A DNA stretch of 64,000 nt from Staphylococcus sp. Marseille-Q5304 (GCF_943737015.1 NZ_CALSFP010000001.1:2046001-2110000), one strand, 5' to 3'; positions 51,501 through 61,748 are shown, numbered from the stretch's first letter. Numbers and translations are program-made. Notes: generated by a model from the letters alone, not told the origin.

Positions 51501-52784
51501 ATGTCATCAATCGTAGTTGTTGGGACACAATGGGGAGATGAAGGTAAAGGTAAGATTACAGACTTTTTAGCAGAACAAGCTGACGTGATTGCACGTTTTT
51601 CAGGCGGTAATAACGCAGGACATACAATTAAATTTGGTGGAGAAACTTATAAATTACATTTAGTACCATCAGGTATTTTTTACAAAGAAAAACTAGCAGT
51701 CATTGGTAACGGCGTTGTAGTCGATCCAGTTGCATTGCTAAAAGAATTAGATGGTTTAAATGAAAGAGGTATCTCTACAGATAATTTACGTATTTCAAAC
51801 CGTGCGCAAGTTATTTTACCTTATCATCTCAAACAAGATGAATATGAAGAAGAACGCCGTGGAGACAATAAAATCGGCACAACTAAAAAAGGTATCGGTC
51901 CAGCTTATGTAGATAAAGCTCAACGTATCGGTATCCGTATTGCTGATTTATTAGATAAAGAAACATTTGAACAATTATTAAAACAAAATATTGAATATAA
52001 ATCAGCTTACTTCAAAGGCATGTTTGATAAAGACTGCCCATCATTTGATGAAATTTTTGAAGAATATTATGCAGCTGGTCAGCGTTTAGCACCATTTGTT
52101 ACAGATACTGCGAAAGTGCTAGACGACGCATTAATCGATGAAGAAAAGGTATTATTCGAAGGTGCCCAAGGGGTAATGTTAGATATTGACCATGGTACAT
52201 ACCCGTTCGTCACATCAAGTAACCCAGTTGCAGGTAACGTAACAGTCGGTGGCGGTGTAGGTCCTACATCAGTATCTAAAGTTATTGGTGTTTGTAAAGC
52301 TTACACATCTCGTGTAGGAGATGGCCCATTCCCAACAGAACTCTTTGATGATGACGGTCATCATATTCGTGAAGTCGGCCGTGAATACGGTACAACTACA
52401 GGTCGTCCGCGTCGTGTAGGTTGGTTTGACTCAGTAGTGTTACGTCATTCATGCAGAGCCAGTGGTATTACAGATTTATCTATCAACTCAATCGACGTAC
52501 TGACTGGTTTAGATAATGTTAAAATCTGTACTGCTTATGAAATTGATGGAAAAGAAATTACAGAGTATCCAGCAAACCTTAAAGATTTAGAACGCAGTAA
52601 ACCAATCTTTGAAACATTACCAGGTTGGACTGAAGATGTAACACAATGCCGTTCATTAGAAGAATTACCATTGAATGCACGTAAGTATCTAGAACGTATT
52701 TCAGAATTATGTAATGTAGATATTTCAATCTTCTCTGTCGGCCCAGACCGTAATCAAACAAATTTACTTAAATCATTATGGTAA
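51501..52784 (+). CDS. purA: Adenylosuccinate synthetase
   Basis: A 427-residue enzyme joining IMP and aspartate with GTP, the first AMP-specific step. It has the N-terminal P-loop-like [23 protein letters not shown], the switch region [18 protein letters not shown] and [15 protein letters not shown] 51501 follows GGAGG at 7 nt. The promoter has a PurBox-like motif. Confidence 0.97.
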   Translation: MSSIVVVGTQWGDEGKGKITDFLAEQADVIARFSGGNNAGHTIKFGGETYKLHLVPSGIFYKEKLAVIGNGVVVDPVALLKELDGLNERGISTDNLRISNRAQVILPYHLKQDEYEEERRGDNKIGTTKKGIGPAYVDKAQRIGIRIADLLDKETFEQLLKQNIEYKSAYFKGMFDKDCPSFDEIFEEYYAAGQRLAPFVTDTAKVLDDALIDEEKVLFEGAQGVMLDIDHGTYPFVTSSNPVAGNVTVGGGVGPTSVSKVIGVCKAYTSRVGDGPFPTELFDDDGHHIREVGREYGTTTGRPRRVGWFDSVVLRHSCRASGITDLSINSIDVLTGLDNVKICTAYEIDGKEITEYPANLKDLERSKPIFETLPGWTEDVTQCRSLEELPLNARKYLERISELCNVDISIFSVGPDRNQTNLLKSLW

Positions 52785-52799
52785 ACACTAAATAAAAGA

Positions 52800-52842
52800 C
52801 CTTGTAGCTAGACCAATTCAGGTTTAGACTACAAGGTTTTTT
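52800..52842. terminator. Bidirectional terminator between purA and the glycosyltransferase gene
   Basis: The stem CCTTGTAG / CTACAAGG has further pairing inside (CTAGACC / GGTTTAG) and a T run on the plus strand. Confidence 0.82.
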
Positions 52843-52848
52843 CTTATA

Positions 52849-54060
52849 TTAAGACTTACAATGTGCATCGCGGAAAGCAATTACACGATCCGCTGCTAAT
52901 TCAAATCCAGGTTTCTGTTGTTGTTTGTTATCTATAATCTTACTTATATTACGCTTATATTCGTCTTGTTTGTCTAACATTGTCTTTACCGCTTCCTTTA
53001 TATCGGTAGGTGTGACTGCTTCAGAATTTAACTGAATACCTAAGTTTAAATTTTCAATTTGTTGAGCCACAACAGGTTGATCTGCACTCTGTTGCATTGC
53101 AATCATCGGAACCCCTGATAAAATAGCTTCGTTTGTACTATTCATCCCTGCATGTGTAATAAATAGAGAAGTATGTTCTAATACTTCCATTTGAGGCACA
53201 TAAGACTTTAGGATAAAGTTATTAGGTATTTTATCAAAATCTTCAAGTTGTTTATCCTCGCCTACAGAAGTGACTACAGTGATATTTAAATCTTTAAGCG
53301 CTTGAATACATTTATTGAAAAAACCAATATTTTTGTTAAATACTGTGCCGAGCGAAATATAAATTAATGGTTTCGAAGTATCTAAATTTTGTACAAATTC
53401 TGACGGTTGTGGTTTCTTAACAGACGGACCTGCAAAGTAATATCTATCTGAATCGAACAGTTCTTTGTTAATTTGGAAGTTCTCCATAACATAAGACAAG
53501 TTTAAATCACCGGGGTTATGCATAACTTCAAACCGATTAGGCACACGAACGTCATATTTAGTTTCAACTGCTTCTTTTAATTTATTGAAATTTTTATCTG
53601 CTTGTTTTAATTCATCTTCAGAAAGTATCTCTGCAAATTTATTTAATAGAAAGTCAAAGGTTTGTTTAGTATGTGCAAACGAAGTAACTGACGCAATAGT
53701 AGGTATGTTTAACTTTTGAGAAATAATATTGCCACAACCGAACATTGAATCATAGATTAAATAATCATACTGTTCATCTTGAATTTCTTCTAAAATTTGC
53801 GGAACAATGTGGTCTACGGTATTTAACAGTCCATTAATAACATTGTACAAATTATTTGGCTTAAATGTTGTGAATGCTTCTATGATAGGTTGCGTAGGAA
53901 GCGTTCGAACTTCCATATCAATATGATTGAACTTATCTTTGTATTGATCACTTGCATAATACACAATCTCTTCTCCGCGTTCGACTAATGCTTTACATAA
54001 AGCGATGGTTGGGTTGAGATGTCCTGTTGAACCAGGATTAACGAATAATATTTTAGACAA
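52849..54060 (-). CDS. MGT-family UDP-glycosyltransferase
   Basis: A 403-residue GT-B glycosyltransferase of the macrolide-glycosyltransferase type. The N-terminus ILFVNPGSTGHLNPTIALCKAL binds the acceptor side. The C-terminal nucleotide-sugar signature is FITHAGMNSTNEAILSGVPMIAMQQSADQPVVAQQI. It could glycosylate an antibiotic, lipid or phenolic compound. The TTG start at 54060 lies 8 nt after GGAGG. It interrupts the purA to tRNA-Glu interval, which is gene-free in S. aureus as I recall, and it is on the opposite strand to its neighbours, so lineage-specific insertion is likely. Confidence 0.85.
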   Translation of the reverse strand: MSKILFVNPGSTGHLNPTIALCKALVERGEEIVYYASDQYKDKFNHIDMEVRTLPTQPIIEAFTTFKPNNLYNVINGLLNTVDHIVPQILEEIQDEQYDYLIYDSMFGCGNIISQKLNIPTIASVTSFAHTKQTFDFLLNKFAEILSEDELKQADKNFNKLKEAVETKYDVRVPNRFEVMHNPGDLNLSYVMENFQINKELFDSDRYYFAGPSVKKPQPSEFVQNLDTSKPLIYISLGTVFNKNIGFFNKCIQALKDLNITVVTSVGEDKQLEDFDKIPNNFILKSYVPQMEVLEHTSLFITHAGMNSTNEAILSGVPMIAMQQSADQPVVAQQIENLNLGIQLNSEAVTPTDIKEAVKTMLDKQDEYKRNISKIIDNKQQQKPGFELAADRVIAFRDAHCKS

Positions 54061-54277
54061 CTGTTTAACCTCCTATTATGTATGTCCATTCATGCTATCA
54101 AACAACGATTAATATAAAAAATATTTAAATGCTTATTGCATCGTTGAATTGTTAAAAGAAAGGTTCATTTTATTGACTTAACATTTATCTTTTTTAATAA
54201 TTTTAACCATTTTCAAAAGTTTACTTACTTTGTACAACAAAAGAGGAAAAATATACTAAAAACATTAAAAAAAGAGC

Positions 54278-54306
54278 TTGTCATCGATATAGAGAGTTGA
54301 TATAAT
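54278..54306 (+). promoter_or_regulatory. Promoter of the tRNA-Glu/tRNA-Asp operon
   Basis: TTGTCA and TATAAT with a 17-bp spacer lie 20 bp before the first tRNA, a near-consensus strong promoter. Confidence 0.8.
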
Positions 54307-54325
54307 TTATTTTGTGCTTAAGAGA

Positions 54326-54400
54326 GGCTCCTTGGTCAAGCGGTTAAGACACCGCCCTTTCACGGCGGTAACACGGGTTCGAGTCCCGTAGGAGTCACCA
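54326..54400 (+). tRNA. tRNA-Glu (anticodon TTC)
   Basis: A cloverleaf with acceptor GGCTCCT / AGGAGTC, anticodon loop CTTTCAC, T loop GGTTCGAGTCC and an encoded CCA end. Confidence 0.96.
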
Positions 54401-54405
54401 TCTTA

Positions 54406-54478
54406 GGTCCCGTAGTGTAGCGGTTAACACGCCTGCCTGTCACGCAGGAGATCGCGGGTTCGATTCCCGTCGGGACCG
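54406..54478 (+). tRNA. tRNA-Asp (anticodon GTC)
   Basis: A cloverleaf with acceptor GGTCCCG / CGGGACC, discriminator G, anticodon loop CTGTCAC and T loop GGTTCGATTCC. Unlike the Glu gene it does not encode CCA (GTA follows), so CCA must be added after transcription. Confidence 0.96.
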
Positions 54479-54482
54479 TATT

Positions 54483-54509
54483 GCCCATCCAAGAGGATGG
54501 GCATTTTTT
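54483..54509 (+). terminator. tRNA operon terminator
   Basis: The stem GCCCATCC / GGATGGGC with a 4-nt loop is followed by ATTTTTT. Confidence 0.88.
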
Positions 54510-54544
54510 ATGCGAGAAAATAGCGTGATCTTGTTAAGAATCTG

Positions 54545-54690
54545 AGACTCAAATAGATAGCTCAGATTTTTTGTTAATTAGGCAGTAGACGTCGCGCTTA
54601 TATTAAGCTCTACCAATCATCGTTATCATTGCAGGGGTGGGACAATGAAATCTCTATTAGAAAATGCGATTTCTGTCCTACTCTTTTTAT
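54545..54690. repeat. Staphylococcal intergenic repeat, copy B
   Basis: In opposite orientation to copy A. The core starts GGGACAATGAAATCTCTATT and ends TTTCTGTCC (54639-54678). The upstream part shares AATTAGGCAGTAGACGTC and GCGCTTA with the reverse complement of copy A, so the relationship extends over about 140 bp. Confidence 0.7.
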
Positions 54691-54735
54691 TTTGCCGAAA
54701 AAGAGTATATTATTTATACTAAAAAGAACTCTATC

Positions 54736-54791
54736 ATCACTTATTATTAAAAGACATATCAAATAAGTTACGATATGATAATAGAAGTGAT
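54736..54791. other. Long imperfect hairpin upstream of walR
   Basis: The arms ATCACTT, TTAT and CATATC pair with GATATG, ATAA and AAGTGAT across an 11-nt loop. The structure lies about 30 bp upstream of the likely walR -35. It could be an operator or a remnant terminator; there is no T run. Confidence 0.4.
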
Positions 54792-54824
54792 ATTATAATA
54801 TAATCCAGTATTATAACTTTTTAT

Positions 54825-54853
54825 TTACAAAGATAGAATTAGGCATGTATAAA
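54825..54853 (+). promoter_or_regulatory. Candidate walR promoter
   Basis: TTACAA and TATAAA are separated by 17 bp, 75 bp before walR. The match is moderate. Confidence 0.45.
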
Positions 54854-54927
54854 TGGTAAATTATAGGATAAGGGAACATGTAGATTCTTAAATGAAAAGT
54901 AAGATAATGAAGAAATGAGGTTTAATA

Positions 54928-55629
54928 ATGGCTAGAAAAATTGTTGTAGTCGATGATGAAAAACCAATTGCTGATATTTTAGAATTCAACCTGAAAAAAG
55001 AAGGTTATGAAGTATTTTGTGCATATGATGGAAATGATGCTGTAGATTTAATTTACGATGAAGAACCAGACATCGTATTATTAGACATCATGTTACCAGG
55101 TCGTGATGGTATGGAAGTATGTCGCGAAGTACGTAAAAAATTCGAAATGCCGATTATCATGTTAACAGCAAAAGACTCTGAAATTGATAAAGTGTTAGGT
55201 TTAGAATTAGGTGCAGATGATTACGTAACGAAACCATTTAGTACACGTGAACTTATTGCACGTGTGAAAGCAAACTTACGTCGTCATTATTCACAACCAG
55301 CCCAAGAGGTTGAAGAAGGTACAAACGAAATTATTATTAAAGATATTGTGATTTATCCTGATGCTTATTCAATTAAAAAGCGTGGCGAAGAAATAGAATT
55401 AACACATAGAGAATTTGAATTGTTCCATTATTTATCAAAACATATGGGGCAAGTAATGACACGTGAACATTTATTACAAACTGTTTGGGGTTATGATTAT
55501 TTTGGTGATGTACGTACAGTAGATGTAACAATTAGACGGTTACGTGAAAAAATTGAAGACGATCCTTCACATCCTGAATATATTGTGACACGACGCGGTG
55601 TCGGATATTTTTTACAACAGCATGATTAG
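54928..55629 (+). CDS. walR: Essential response regulator WalR (YycF)
   Basis: A 233-residue OmpR-type regulator. The receiver domain has phospho-acceptor Asp53 in VLLDIMLPG, Thr101 in DDYVTKPFS (the site phosphorylated by PknB/Stk1 in S. aureus), and a winged-helix DNA-binding domain with [19 protein letters not shown]. It controls autolysins and cell-wall turnover. SD GAGG precedes the ATG. It heads walR-walK-walH-walI. Confidence 0.97.
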   Translation: MARKIVVVDDEKPIADILEFNLKKEGYEVFCAYDGNDAVDLIYDEEPDIVLLDIMLPGRDGMEVCREVRKKFEMPIIMLTAKDSEIDKVLGLELGADDYVTKPFSTRELIARVKANLRRHYSQPAQEVEEGTNEIIIKDIVIYPDAYSIKKRGEEIELTHREFELFHYLSKHMGQVMTREHLLQTVWGYDYFGDVRTVDVTIRRLREKIEDDPSHPEYIVTRRGVGYFLQQHD

Positions 55630-55641
55630 AGGCTATTTTCG

Positions 55642-57474
55642 ATGAAATGGCTTAAGCAACTTCAATCTTTACACACGAAACTCGTTATCGTCTACGTGTT
55701 ACTGATTATTATCGGTATGCAAATTATCGGTTCTTACTTTACCAATAAACTTGAAGAAGAATTAACTTCAACTTTTAAGAGTAATATTCAACAATATGCG
55801 AAGCAGATAGAGATTAATATTGAAAAAACGTACGATAAGAAAAAGCAAGGTAACACTCAAAAAGCAGTACAAAACTTATTAAGTGAATATGCCAACAGAC
55901 AAGAAATTGAAGAAATCCGGTTTGTGAATAATGACCAAATCATAATGGCAACTTCAAAGCAGGCTACACGTAGTTTAATTGGTCAAAAAACGAACGATAA
56001 TTCAGTACAAAAATCATTATCTATAGGTGAGGCGAATAGTCACACTGTATTAAAAGATTACGGTAATGGTAAAAAACGTGTATGGATTTATAATTTACCG
56101 GTTAAAACTTCAAACAATAAAACAATTGGCGATATTTACATAGAAGCAGATATTAATAGTGTTTATAATCAATTGAGTGATATTAACCGAATCTTTATTG
56201 TAGGTACAGGTATTTCATTATTAATTACTGTAATATTAGGTTTCTTTATCGCAAGAACAATCACGAAACCTATTACTGATATGAGAAACCAAACTTCAGA
56301 GATGTCTAAAGGTAACTATACACAACGTGTGAAGATTTACGGAAACGATGAAATTGGTGAGCTCGCACTTGCCTTTAATAACCTATCTAAACGTGTTCAA
56401 GAAGCACAAGCGAATACTGAAAGTGAGAAACGTAGACTAGATTCCGTAATCACACACATGAGTGATGGTATTATCGCAACAGATAGACGAGGTCGTGTGC
56501 GTATCGTAAACGAAATGGCACTGACGATGATGGGTACTATTAAAGAAGAAATCGTTGGTAAACATATGTTGAAACTTCTTAAACTGGAAGATGATTTCTC
56601 TTTAGATGAAATACAAGAGAACAACGATAGCTTCCTGTTAGACATCAATGAGACGGAAGGCATTATTGCACGTGTTAATTTCAGTACAATCGTACAAGAA
56701 ACAGGCTTCGTTACAGGTTATATTGCCGTGTTACACGATGTTACTGAGCAACAACAAGTTGAACGTGAACGTCGAGAATTCGTTGCCAACGTTTCACATG
56801 AGCTACGTACACCGCTTACATCTATGAATAGTTATATCGAAGCCTTAGAAGAAGGCGCTTGGAAAGATGAAAGCTTAGCCCCTAAATTCTTGTCCGTTAC
56901 GAGAGAAGAAACTGTCCGCATGATTCGACTCGTGAATGATTTATTACAACTTTCTAAAATGGACAACGAATCTGAACAAATCACAAAAGAAATTGTCGAT
57001 TTTAATCGCTTTATCAATAAAATTATCGATCGTCACGAAATGTCAGCGAAAGATACGACATTTGTACGAGAAATGCCAGAACAAGCCATCTTTACAGAAA
57101 TTGATCCAGATAAGATGACACAAGTGTTTGATAACGTTATTACAAACGCGATGAAATATTCTCGTGGTGATAAACGTGTTGAGTTTCACGTGAAACAAAA
57201 CGCATTATATAATCGTATGACGATACGCGTGAAAGATAATGGTATCGGTATCCCGATTAATAAAGTAGAGAAGATTTTTGATCGCTTCTACCGTGTAGAT
57301 AAAGCACGTACACGTAAAATGGGTGGTACTGGATTAGGTTTAGCGATTTCTAAAGAAATTGTAGAAGCACACAATGGTCGTATTTGGGCTAACAGTGTGG
57401 AAGGTCAAGGTACCTCAATCTTTATTACATTACCGATTGAGATAATAGAAGATGGTGATTGGGATGCGGAGTAA
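55642..57474 (+). CDS. walK: Essential sensor histidine kinase WalK (YycG)
   Basis: A 610-residue kinase. TM1 is about 14-33, an extracellular Cache-like domain is about 34-183, and TM2 is about 184-204. A HAMP domain follows ([17 protein letters not shown]), then a PAS domain (about 262-370), HisKA with phospho-acceptor His386 in [11 protein letters not shown], and an HATPase with NAMKYS, DNGIGIP and GGTGLGLAI. It senses the wall state and phosphorylates WalR. It lies 12 bp after walR and overlaps walH. A parS-like site lies within codons 514-519. Confidence 0.96.
   Translation: MKWLKQLQSLHTKLVIVYVLLIIIGMQIIGSYFTNKLEEELTSTFKSNIQQYAKQIEINIEKTYDKKKQGNTQKAVQNLLSEYANRQEIEEIRFVNNDQIIMATSKQATRSLIGQKTNDNSVQKSLSIGEANSHTVLKDYGNGKKRVWIYNLPVKTSNNKTIGDIYIEADINSVYNQLSDINRIFIVGTGISLLITVILGFFIARTITKPITDMRNQTSEMSKGNYTQRVKIYGNDEIGELALAFNNLSKRVQEAQANTESEKRRLDSVITHMSDGIIATDRRGRVRIVNEMALTMMGTIKEEIVGKHMLKLLKLEDDFSLDEIQENNDSFLLDINETEGIIARVNFSTIVQETGFVTGYIAVLHDVTEQQQVERERREFVANVSHELRTPLTSMNSYIEALEEGAWKDESLAPKFLSVTREETVRMIRLVNDLLQLSKMDNESEQITKEIVDFNRFINKIIDRHEMSAKDTTFVREMPEQAIFTEIDPDKMTQVFDNVITNAMKYSRGDKRVEFHVKQNALYNRMTIRVKDNGIGIPINKVEKIFDRFYRVDKARTRKMGGTGLGLAISKEIVEAHNGRIWANSVEGQGTSIFITLPIEIIEDGDWDAE
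57182..57197. other. Candidate parS site within walK
   Basis: AGTTTCACGTGAAACA matches the Firmicutes parS palindrome TGTTTCACGTGAAACA at 15 of 16 positions, including the whole 14-bp core. It should be bound by the chromosomal ParB (Spo0J), whose gene is not in this window. Confidence 0.75.
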
Positions 57475-58804
57475 AGATTTTATTAAGTCAATCATCCTAT
57501 TGCTATTAGTATTGATGAGTATCATATTGACGTATAAGACTTGGAACTTTTCACCGAATTTAACTACAGATATTAAAAGTGAAAACGATAGTGATAAAGA
57601 AACCAAAGCACGACACATTGGTAACCCTAAAGACCATGCAACAAATCAAGTCATCACTCCATATCAGATCGTTCATTCAAATAAGGACGAAACGAAAGGT
57701 TTAATTGCTACGCATGATAATATCGATGCAATCATTAAACCATTAAGAAATAAAACAGTACTTAAATCAGATCAAATGCATAGTAACCATAACCTCATTA
57801 TTCCTGATTTAAGTAATGACTTTTTGGTACTTGATTTTTCATATGATATGCCATTATCAACATATTTAGGTAGGGTATTGAATATCAAAGCGAAAGTACC
57901 TAAAAACTTTAAATTTAATCGACTCTTAATTGATAATTACAACAACGGTAAAATAAAATTATACGCAATTAGTGAAGACCGACATGACGTCGTACGTATG
58001 AAAACAAACATCAAAGACCAACAAATTAATAACAAATTAAAAGAAAAGCATAAAGAAATGCAACCTTATACTGAAATCATCACAAATAAAGATTCAGTAG
58101 ACAAAGCGACGCATATTTTTGCACCAAGCAAACTTAAAAACTTAAAAACATATCACACGATTTATAAAAATATTGGTGTTGAAAGTATGAATTCGATCCT
58201 CTTTGACGATTCTGTCGTTGTAAGAAGTTCCAACAGTGGTAACACAACTTACAACAATAATACAGGTGTTGCAAATTATAATGATAATAACCAGAAATAT
58301 CGTTATACTAATTTAAAAGAGAATCAAGATCGAATAAAAAATATGAAGACGACCATCCCGAGTACAGTAGACTTTATTAATAAACATGGTGGATTTACTG
58401 ATGATTTCCGTCTTTTCTCAACTGACAACAAAAAAGGTAATCTTACTTATCAAATGTTTATTAAAGGGCGACCAACATTTAGTAATGATAATTTGAATAG
58501 TATTGATATTTCATGGAGTGAAAGAGGCCTATTCAGTTACGCTCGTACACTCATCAAAGCGAACGTCACTATCGATAGTGGTGCCGATGACGTGAACTTA
58601 CCAGGCGCTGAAAAAGTGCGTTCCGAATTAGCAAATAACCATGATATTGACTTTGAAAAGGTAACAGACATGACGATTGGTTATAAGATGGAAAGTCAAT
58701 TAGATAGTGATAATGAAACGCAGAGTAACAGTGAGTTTAAACCAGAATGGTATGTCGAATATGATGGTAAATGGCGAGCATACAATGATGGGAGGCTAGA
58801 ATAA
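57464..58804 (+). CDS. walH: WalK regulator WalH (YycH)
   Basis: A 446-residue membrane-anchored extracytoplasmic protein with one N-terminal helix ([22 protein letters not shown] in register) and a large outer part ([30 protein letters not shown]). With WalI it modulates WalK. ATG 57464 is preferred, as it aligns with the usual N-terminus; an ATG at 57452 is in frame. It overlaps walK by 11 bp. Moderately conserved, full length. Confidence 0.93.
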   Translation: MRSKDFIKSIILLLLVLMSIILTYKTWNFSPNLTTDIKSENDSDKETKARHIGNPKDHATNQVITPYQIVHSNKDETKGLIATHDNIDAIIKPLRNKTVLKSDQMHSNHNLIIPDLSNDFLVLDFSYDMPLSTYLGRVLNIKAKVPKNFKFNRLLIDNYNNGKIKLYAISEDRHDVVRMKTNIKDQQINNKLKEKHKEMQPYTEIITNKDSVDKATHIFAPSKLKNLKTYHTIYKNIGVESMNSILFDDSVVVRSSNSGNTTYNNNTGVANYNDNNQKYRYTNLKENQDRIKNMKTTIPSTVDFINKHGGFTDDFRLFSTDNKKGNLTYQMFIKGRPTFSNDNLNSIDISWSERGLFSYARTLIKANVTIDSGADDVNLPGAEKVRSELANNHDIDFEKVTDMTIGYKMESQLDSDNETQSNSEFKPEWYVEYDGKWRAYNDGRLE

Positions 58805-59590
58805 ATGAACTGGAAAAAGACGAAAACGTTATTAATCTTTGTATTTATTCTAGTGAACATCATGTTGGTCTTTACTTACATCGATAAAGTTAAAAAATCT
58901 AACATCAACGATATCGGTAAAGAAAATGCTGTAAACTTCCATCAAGAAGGCATTGAAATTCCTGATAAACTACCCAGCGTTAAAAACGTAAAAATGCAAT
59001 TAGTCACTGCACGTTCATTTGATTTCACAAATTTTGCCAAATCTCATTCAGATGTTACACGTACAAAATCAGGAGAAGCAGCCAAAGGTAATCTTAGCGA
59101 TGAGATTGATGTAGGAAATGATCAATACAGCGATTTAAAATCATACATCCAAAAGAATGTCTACAAAGGCGATGATTATGAACTCAGTAAGATTGACGAT
59201 AATGAAGTCACTTTCGAACAAACTTATAATAATTATCCGATTATGGACAATGTCAAAGCACGTTTAAAGTTTAAGGTAGATAGCGATGGAAAGACTTCAA
59301 GTTATACTCAAACAGCGATGAAGTCTATCAAACCATCAAATGGTGCGAACAATGATAAAAAACAAGTAAACAGCGCTAAAAAAGCTATCGAACAATTATA
59401 CTTTAACCGCTACTTGAAGCGGAATGATGAAGTCAGAAATGCGCGTCTTGGCTATTATACAGTAGTCGAAGAACCTAACGTACAAGTGCTTCAAGCCAAT
59501 TGGGAAATCAAAGTCAATCATAAAGGTAAGATTACGACATATTACGTCGAAGCGGCATCAAATAACCCTAAGATTAATAAGAAAGATTAA
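58805..59590 (+). CDS. walI: WalK regulator WalI (YycI)
   Basis: A 261-residue protein with one N-terminal membrane helix (LLIFVFILVNIMLVFTYI) and an extracytoplasmic YycI domain (TFEQTYNNYPIMDNVKARLKF and PNVQVLQANWEIKV). It forms a membrane complex with WalH and WalK. Its ATG starts right after the walH stop. A terminator follows, so walJ has its own promoter here. Confidence 0.93.
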   Translation: MNWKKTKTLLIFVFILVNIMLVFTYIDKVKKSNINDIGKENAVNFHQEGIEIPDKLPSVKNVKMQLVTARSFDFTNFAKSHSDVTRTKSGEAAKGNLSDEIDVGNDQYSDLKSYIQKNVYKGDDYELSKIDDNEVTFEQTYNNYPIMDNVKARLKFKVDSDGKTSSYTQTAMKSIKPSNGANNDKKQVNSAKKAIEQLYFNRYLKRNDEVRNARLGYYTVVEEPNVQVLQANWEIKVNHKGKITTYYVEAASNNPKINKKD

Positions 59591-59607
59591 CCAATTGAAT
59601 GTGCTTG

Positions 59608-59656
59608 GAGGGGTTTATCAGTCTATTACACATAAGCTGATAAACCTCTCTTATTT
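59608..59656 (+). terminator. walRKHI terminator
   Basis: A 14-bp stem GAGGGGTTTATCAG / CTGATAAACCTCTC with one G-T pair is followed by TTATTTTTG. Confidence 0.82.
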
Positions 59657-59971
59657 TTGTAGAATTTGAAAATGATGGGGGGTTAACGCAGTATTTAAAA
59701 ATTGCAAACTGAGTTGGGTGAAATAATCCAATTTACAGTCATCAACGTGGAAAGTATGTTAAAATTAAATACTGTTAACGACAAACGTGTGAAATAAAAC
59801 ACACTATTTTAGATAAAAATAATTGAAATAATTTAAAAATATAGACTGAAGGTACAGTTACATCACACAAACGGAAGACTACCTTCGATAAAACGAACAC
59901 CTTTACGCTAAGTGAAAAAGCTTGATTTAAAGGCGTTCTGGCGATGTTATAGATTAGAAAGGGTGAATCGC
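59657..59971. other. walI-walJ gap with two inverted repeats
   Basis: No gene. GTTAACGCAGTATTTAA (59682-59698) and TTAAATACTGTTAAC (59765-59779) form a 15-bp inverted repeat with a 2-nt insertion in the left arm. GAAGGTA (59848-59854) and TACCTTC (59880-59886) form a second, shorter one nearer walJ. The first looks like the ends of a small (98 bp) element; the second could be a terminator or leader hairpin. Confidence 0.45.
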
Positions 59972-60763
59972 TTGATACAAATGAGTGTATTAGCAAGTGG
60001 TAGTACAGGTAACGCCACTTATGTAGAAAGTGATAAAGGCAGTTTACTAGTAGATGTTGGTTTAACAGGGAAAAAAATGGAAGAACTGTTTGGCCAAATC
60101 GACAAACAAATCAAAGAATTAAATGGGATTCTCGTTACGCACGAACACTCAGACCATATTAAAGGTTTAGGAGTGCTGGCACGAAAATATGGACTGCCTA
60201 TTTATGCGAATGAGAAAACATGGACAGCGATTGAAAAGAAAGATAACAAAATTCCAATCGATCAGAAATTTATCTTTAATCCATATGAAACGCATTCCAT
60301 TGCAGGATTTGATGTTGAATCATTTAACGTTTCACACGACGCAATAGATCCACAATTTTACATTTTCCATAACAATTATAAGAAGTTTACGATGATTACC
60401 GATACAGGTTACGTTTCAGATCGAATGAAAGGAATGATCCAAGGCAGCGATGCCTTTATCTTTGAAAGTAACCACGACGTCGATATGTTACGCATGTGCA
60501 GATACCCTTGGAAGACGAAACAACGTATACTAAGCGACGTTGGACACGTATCTAATGAAGATGCGGGACATGCAATGGCTGACGTAATTACAGGTAACAC
60601 AAAACGTATTTATCTTTCTCATCTATCACAAGACAACAATATGAAAGATTTAGCACGTATGAGCGTCGGTCAAGTACTTAATGAACGCGATATTGATACC
60701 GAAAGAGAAATTTTGTTATGCGATACAGACAAAGCACAAGCGACACCAATATATACACTTTAA
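59972..60763 (+). CDS. walJ: Metallo-beta-lactamase fold protein WalJ (YycJ/VicX)
   Basis: A 263-residue MBL-fold protein with [16 protein letters not shown], the metal-binding HEHSDHIKG, and later metal ligands in ITDTGYVSD and [11 protein letters not shown]. It is linked to DNA repair and cell-wall regulation in relatives; the biochemical role is probably that of a nuclease. TTG 59972 is chosen for its spacing to AAAGGGTGA; GTG 59963 and ATG 59981 are alternatives in the same frame. Confidence 0.9.
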   Translation: MIQMSVLASGSTGNATYVESDKGSLLVDVGLTGKKMEELFGQIDKQIKELNGILVTHEHSDHIKGLGVLARKYGLPIYANEKTWTAIEKKDNKIPIDQKFIFNPYETHSIAGFDVESFNVSHDAIDPQFYIFHNNYKKFTMITDTGYVSDRMKGMIQGSDAFIFESNHDVDMLRMCRYPWKTKQRILSDVGHVSNEDAGHAMADVITGNTKRIYLSHLSQDNNMKDLARMSVGQVLNERDIDTEREILLCDTDKAQATPIYTL

Positions 60764-60796
60764 ATGAGTTGGATAATTAAAATAATTTATTTCATG

Positions 60797-60890
60797 AAGC
60801 TGGGACAAAAATAGTTGTCTCAGCTTCTTTGTGAATTAGTGGGACTACGAAATCTCTATTAGAAAATTCGATTTCTGTCCTATTCTTTTT
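60797..60890. repeat. Staphylococcal intergenic repeat, copy C (short)
   Basis: A terminator-like hairpin (AGCTGGGACA...TGTCTCAGCTTC) is followed by the core starting GGGACTACGAAATCTCTATT and ending TTTCTGTCC (60841-60880), then a T run. The core is nearly identical to the reverse complement of copy A. Confidence 0.75.
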
Positions 60891-61018
60891 TGATAGTTAA
60901 AGTTTATGCATAGAATTATAAATATAAGCTTATAAGATGGTAAGACGGACTCGAATGTGAATATAAGTTTAACGTAATTAAACTATAATTGTGAATAAGT
61001 ATGTATATTGGGCGTAAG

Positions 61019-61237
61019 TTATCCACTAAGTTGTTCATAGTTATCCCAAACTGTGCACAATACACAAGGAAATGCCCACATTATACACAGAGTTATCCAC
61101 AGAAACACAAGTTATACACCTTTTTTTGTGTATAATATCCATTTATTGTTCATAAAAGTACTGCATAATTGGTATAATAGAGAAAAGTACTGTTAATAAG
61201 TTGATAACCTGTGGATAAGTCAACGAATTTATCCACT
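61019..61237. promoter_or_regulatory. DnaA-box cluster upstream of rlmH
   Basis: Perfect TTATCCACA boxes lie at 61093-61101 (plus) and 61210-61218 (minus). TTATCCACT lies at 61019-61027 and 61229-61237. TTATACACA lies at 61081-61089 and, on the minus strand, 61127-61135; TTATACACC lies at 61112-61120. Seven motifs in 220 bp is as dense as the origin itself. It probably binds DnaA; it may titrate DnaA or regulate rlmH. Confidence 0.8.
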
Positions 61238-61257
61238 TTGATACATAGGAGGTCACA

Positions 61258-61737
61258 ATGAAAATTACAATCCTTTCAGTAGGCAAACTTAAAGAGAAAT
61301 ACTGGAAACAAGCCATTGCAGAATATGAAAAACGCTTAGGCGCATACTCTAAAATAGAAATCATCGAAGTTCCAGATGAAAAATCCCCAGAAAACATGAG
61401 TGACAAAGAAGTAGAACAAGTAAAAGAAAAAGAAGGCCAGCGATTACTCGCTAAAATCAAACCACAATCTACAGTCATCACTTTAGAAATCAAAGGCAAC
61501 ATGCCCACTTCAGAAGGACTTGCTAAAGAATTAGAAGGAAGAATGACACGCGGCCAAAGCGACTTCACATTTATCATTGGAGGCTCAAATGGCTTGCATC
61601 AAGACGTCTTAAATCGTAGTAACTACGCACTTTCATTCAGCAAAATGACCTTCCCACACCAAATGATGCGCGTCGTCTTAATCGAACAAATCTATCGTGC
61701 ATTTAAGATTATGAGGGGAGAAGCGTATCATAAATGA
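61258..61737 (+). CDS. rlmH: 23S rRNA pseudouridine-1915 N3-methyltransferase RlmH (OrfX)
   Basis: A 159-residue SPOUT methyltransferase: [20 protein letters not shown] at the start, the SAM knot [13 protein letters not shown], and C-terminal [32 protein letters not shown]. It methylates pseudouridine 1915 of 23S rRNA. Its last codons form the attachment site used by staphylococcal chromosome cassettes. SD GGAGGT is 6 nt before the ATG. Intact. Confidence 0.97.
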   Translation: MKITILSVGKLKEKYWKQAIAEYEKRLGAYSKIEIIEVPDEKSPENMSDKEVEQVKEKEGQRLLAKIKPQSTVITLEIKGNMPTSEGLAKELEGRMTRGQSDFTFIIGGSNGLHQDVLNRSNYALSFSKMTFPHQMMRVVLIEQIYRAFKIMRGEAYHK

Positions 61738-61748
61738 TGCGGTTTTTT
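61720..61748 (+). repeat. SCC attachment site at the 3' end of rlmH
   Basis: GAAGCGTATCATAAATGATG plus CGGTTTTTT spans the last codons and stop of rlmH. It matches the att sequence (GAAGC-TATCATAA core) used by Ccr recombinases of SCC elements. A second copy lies 102 bp downstream in the same orientation. Confidence 0.85.

Noticed and set aside
61143-61577. 144-codon antisense frame over rlmH
   Set aside because: It lies opposite rlmH with no SD or family signal and ends in the DnaA-box cluster.
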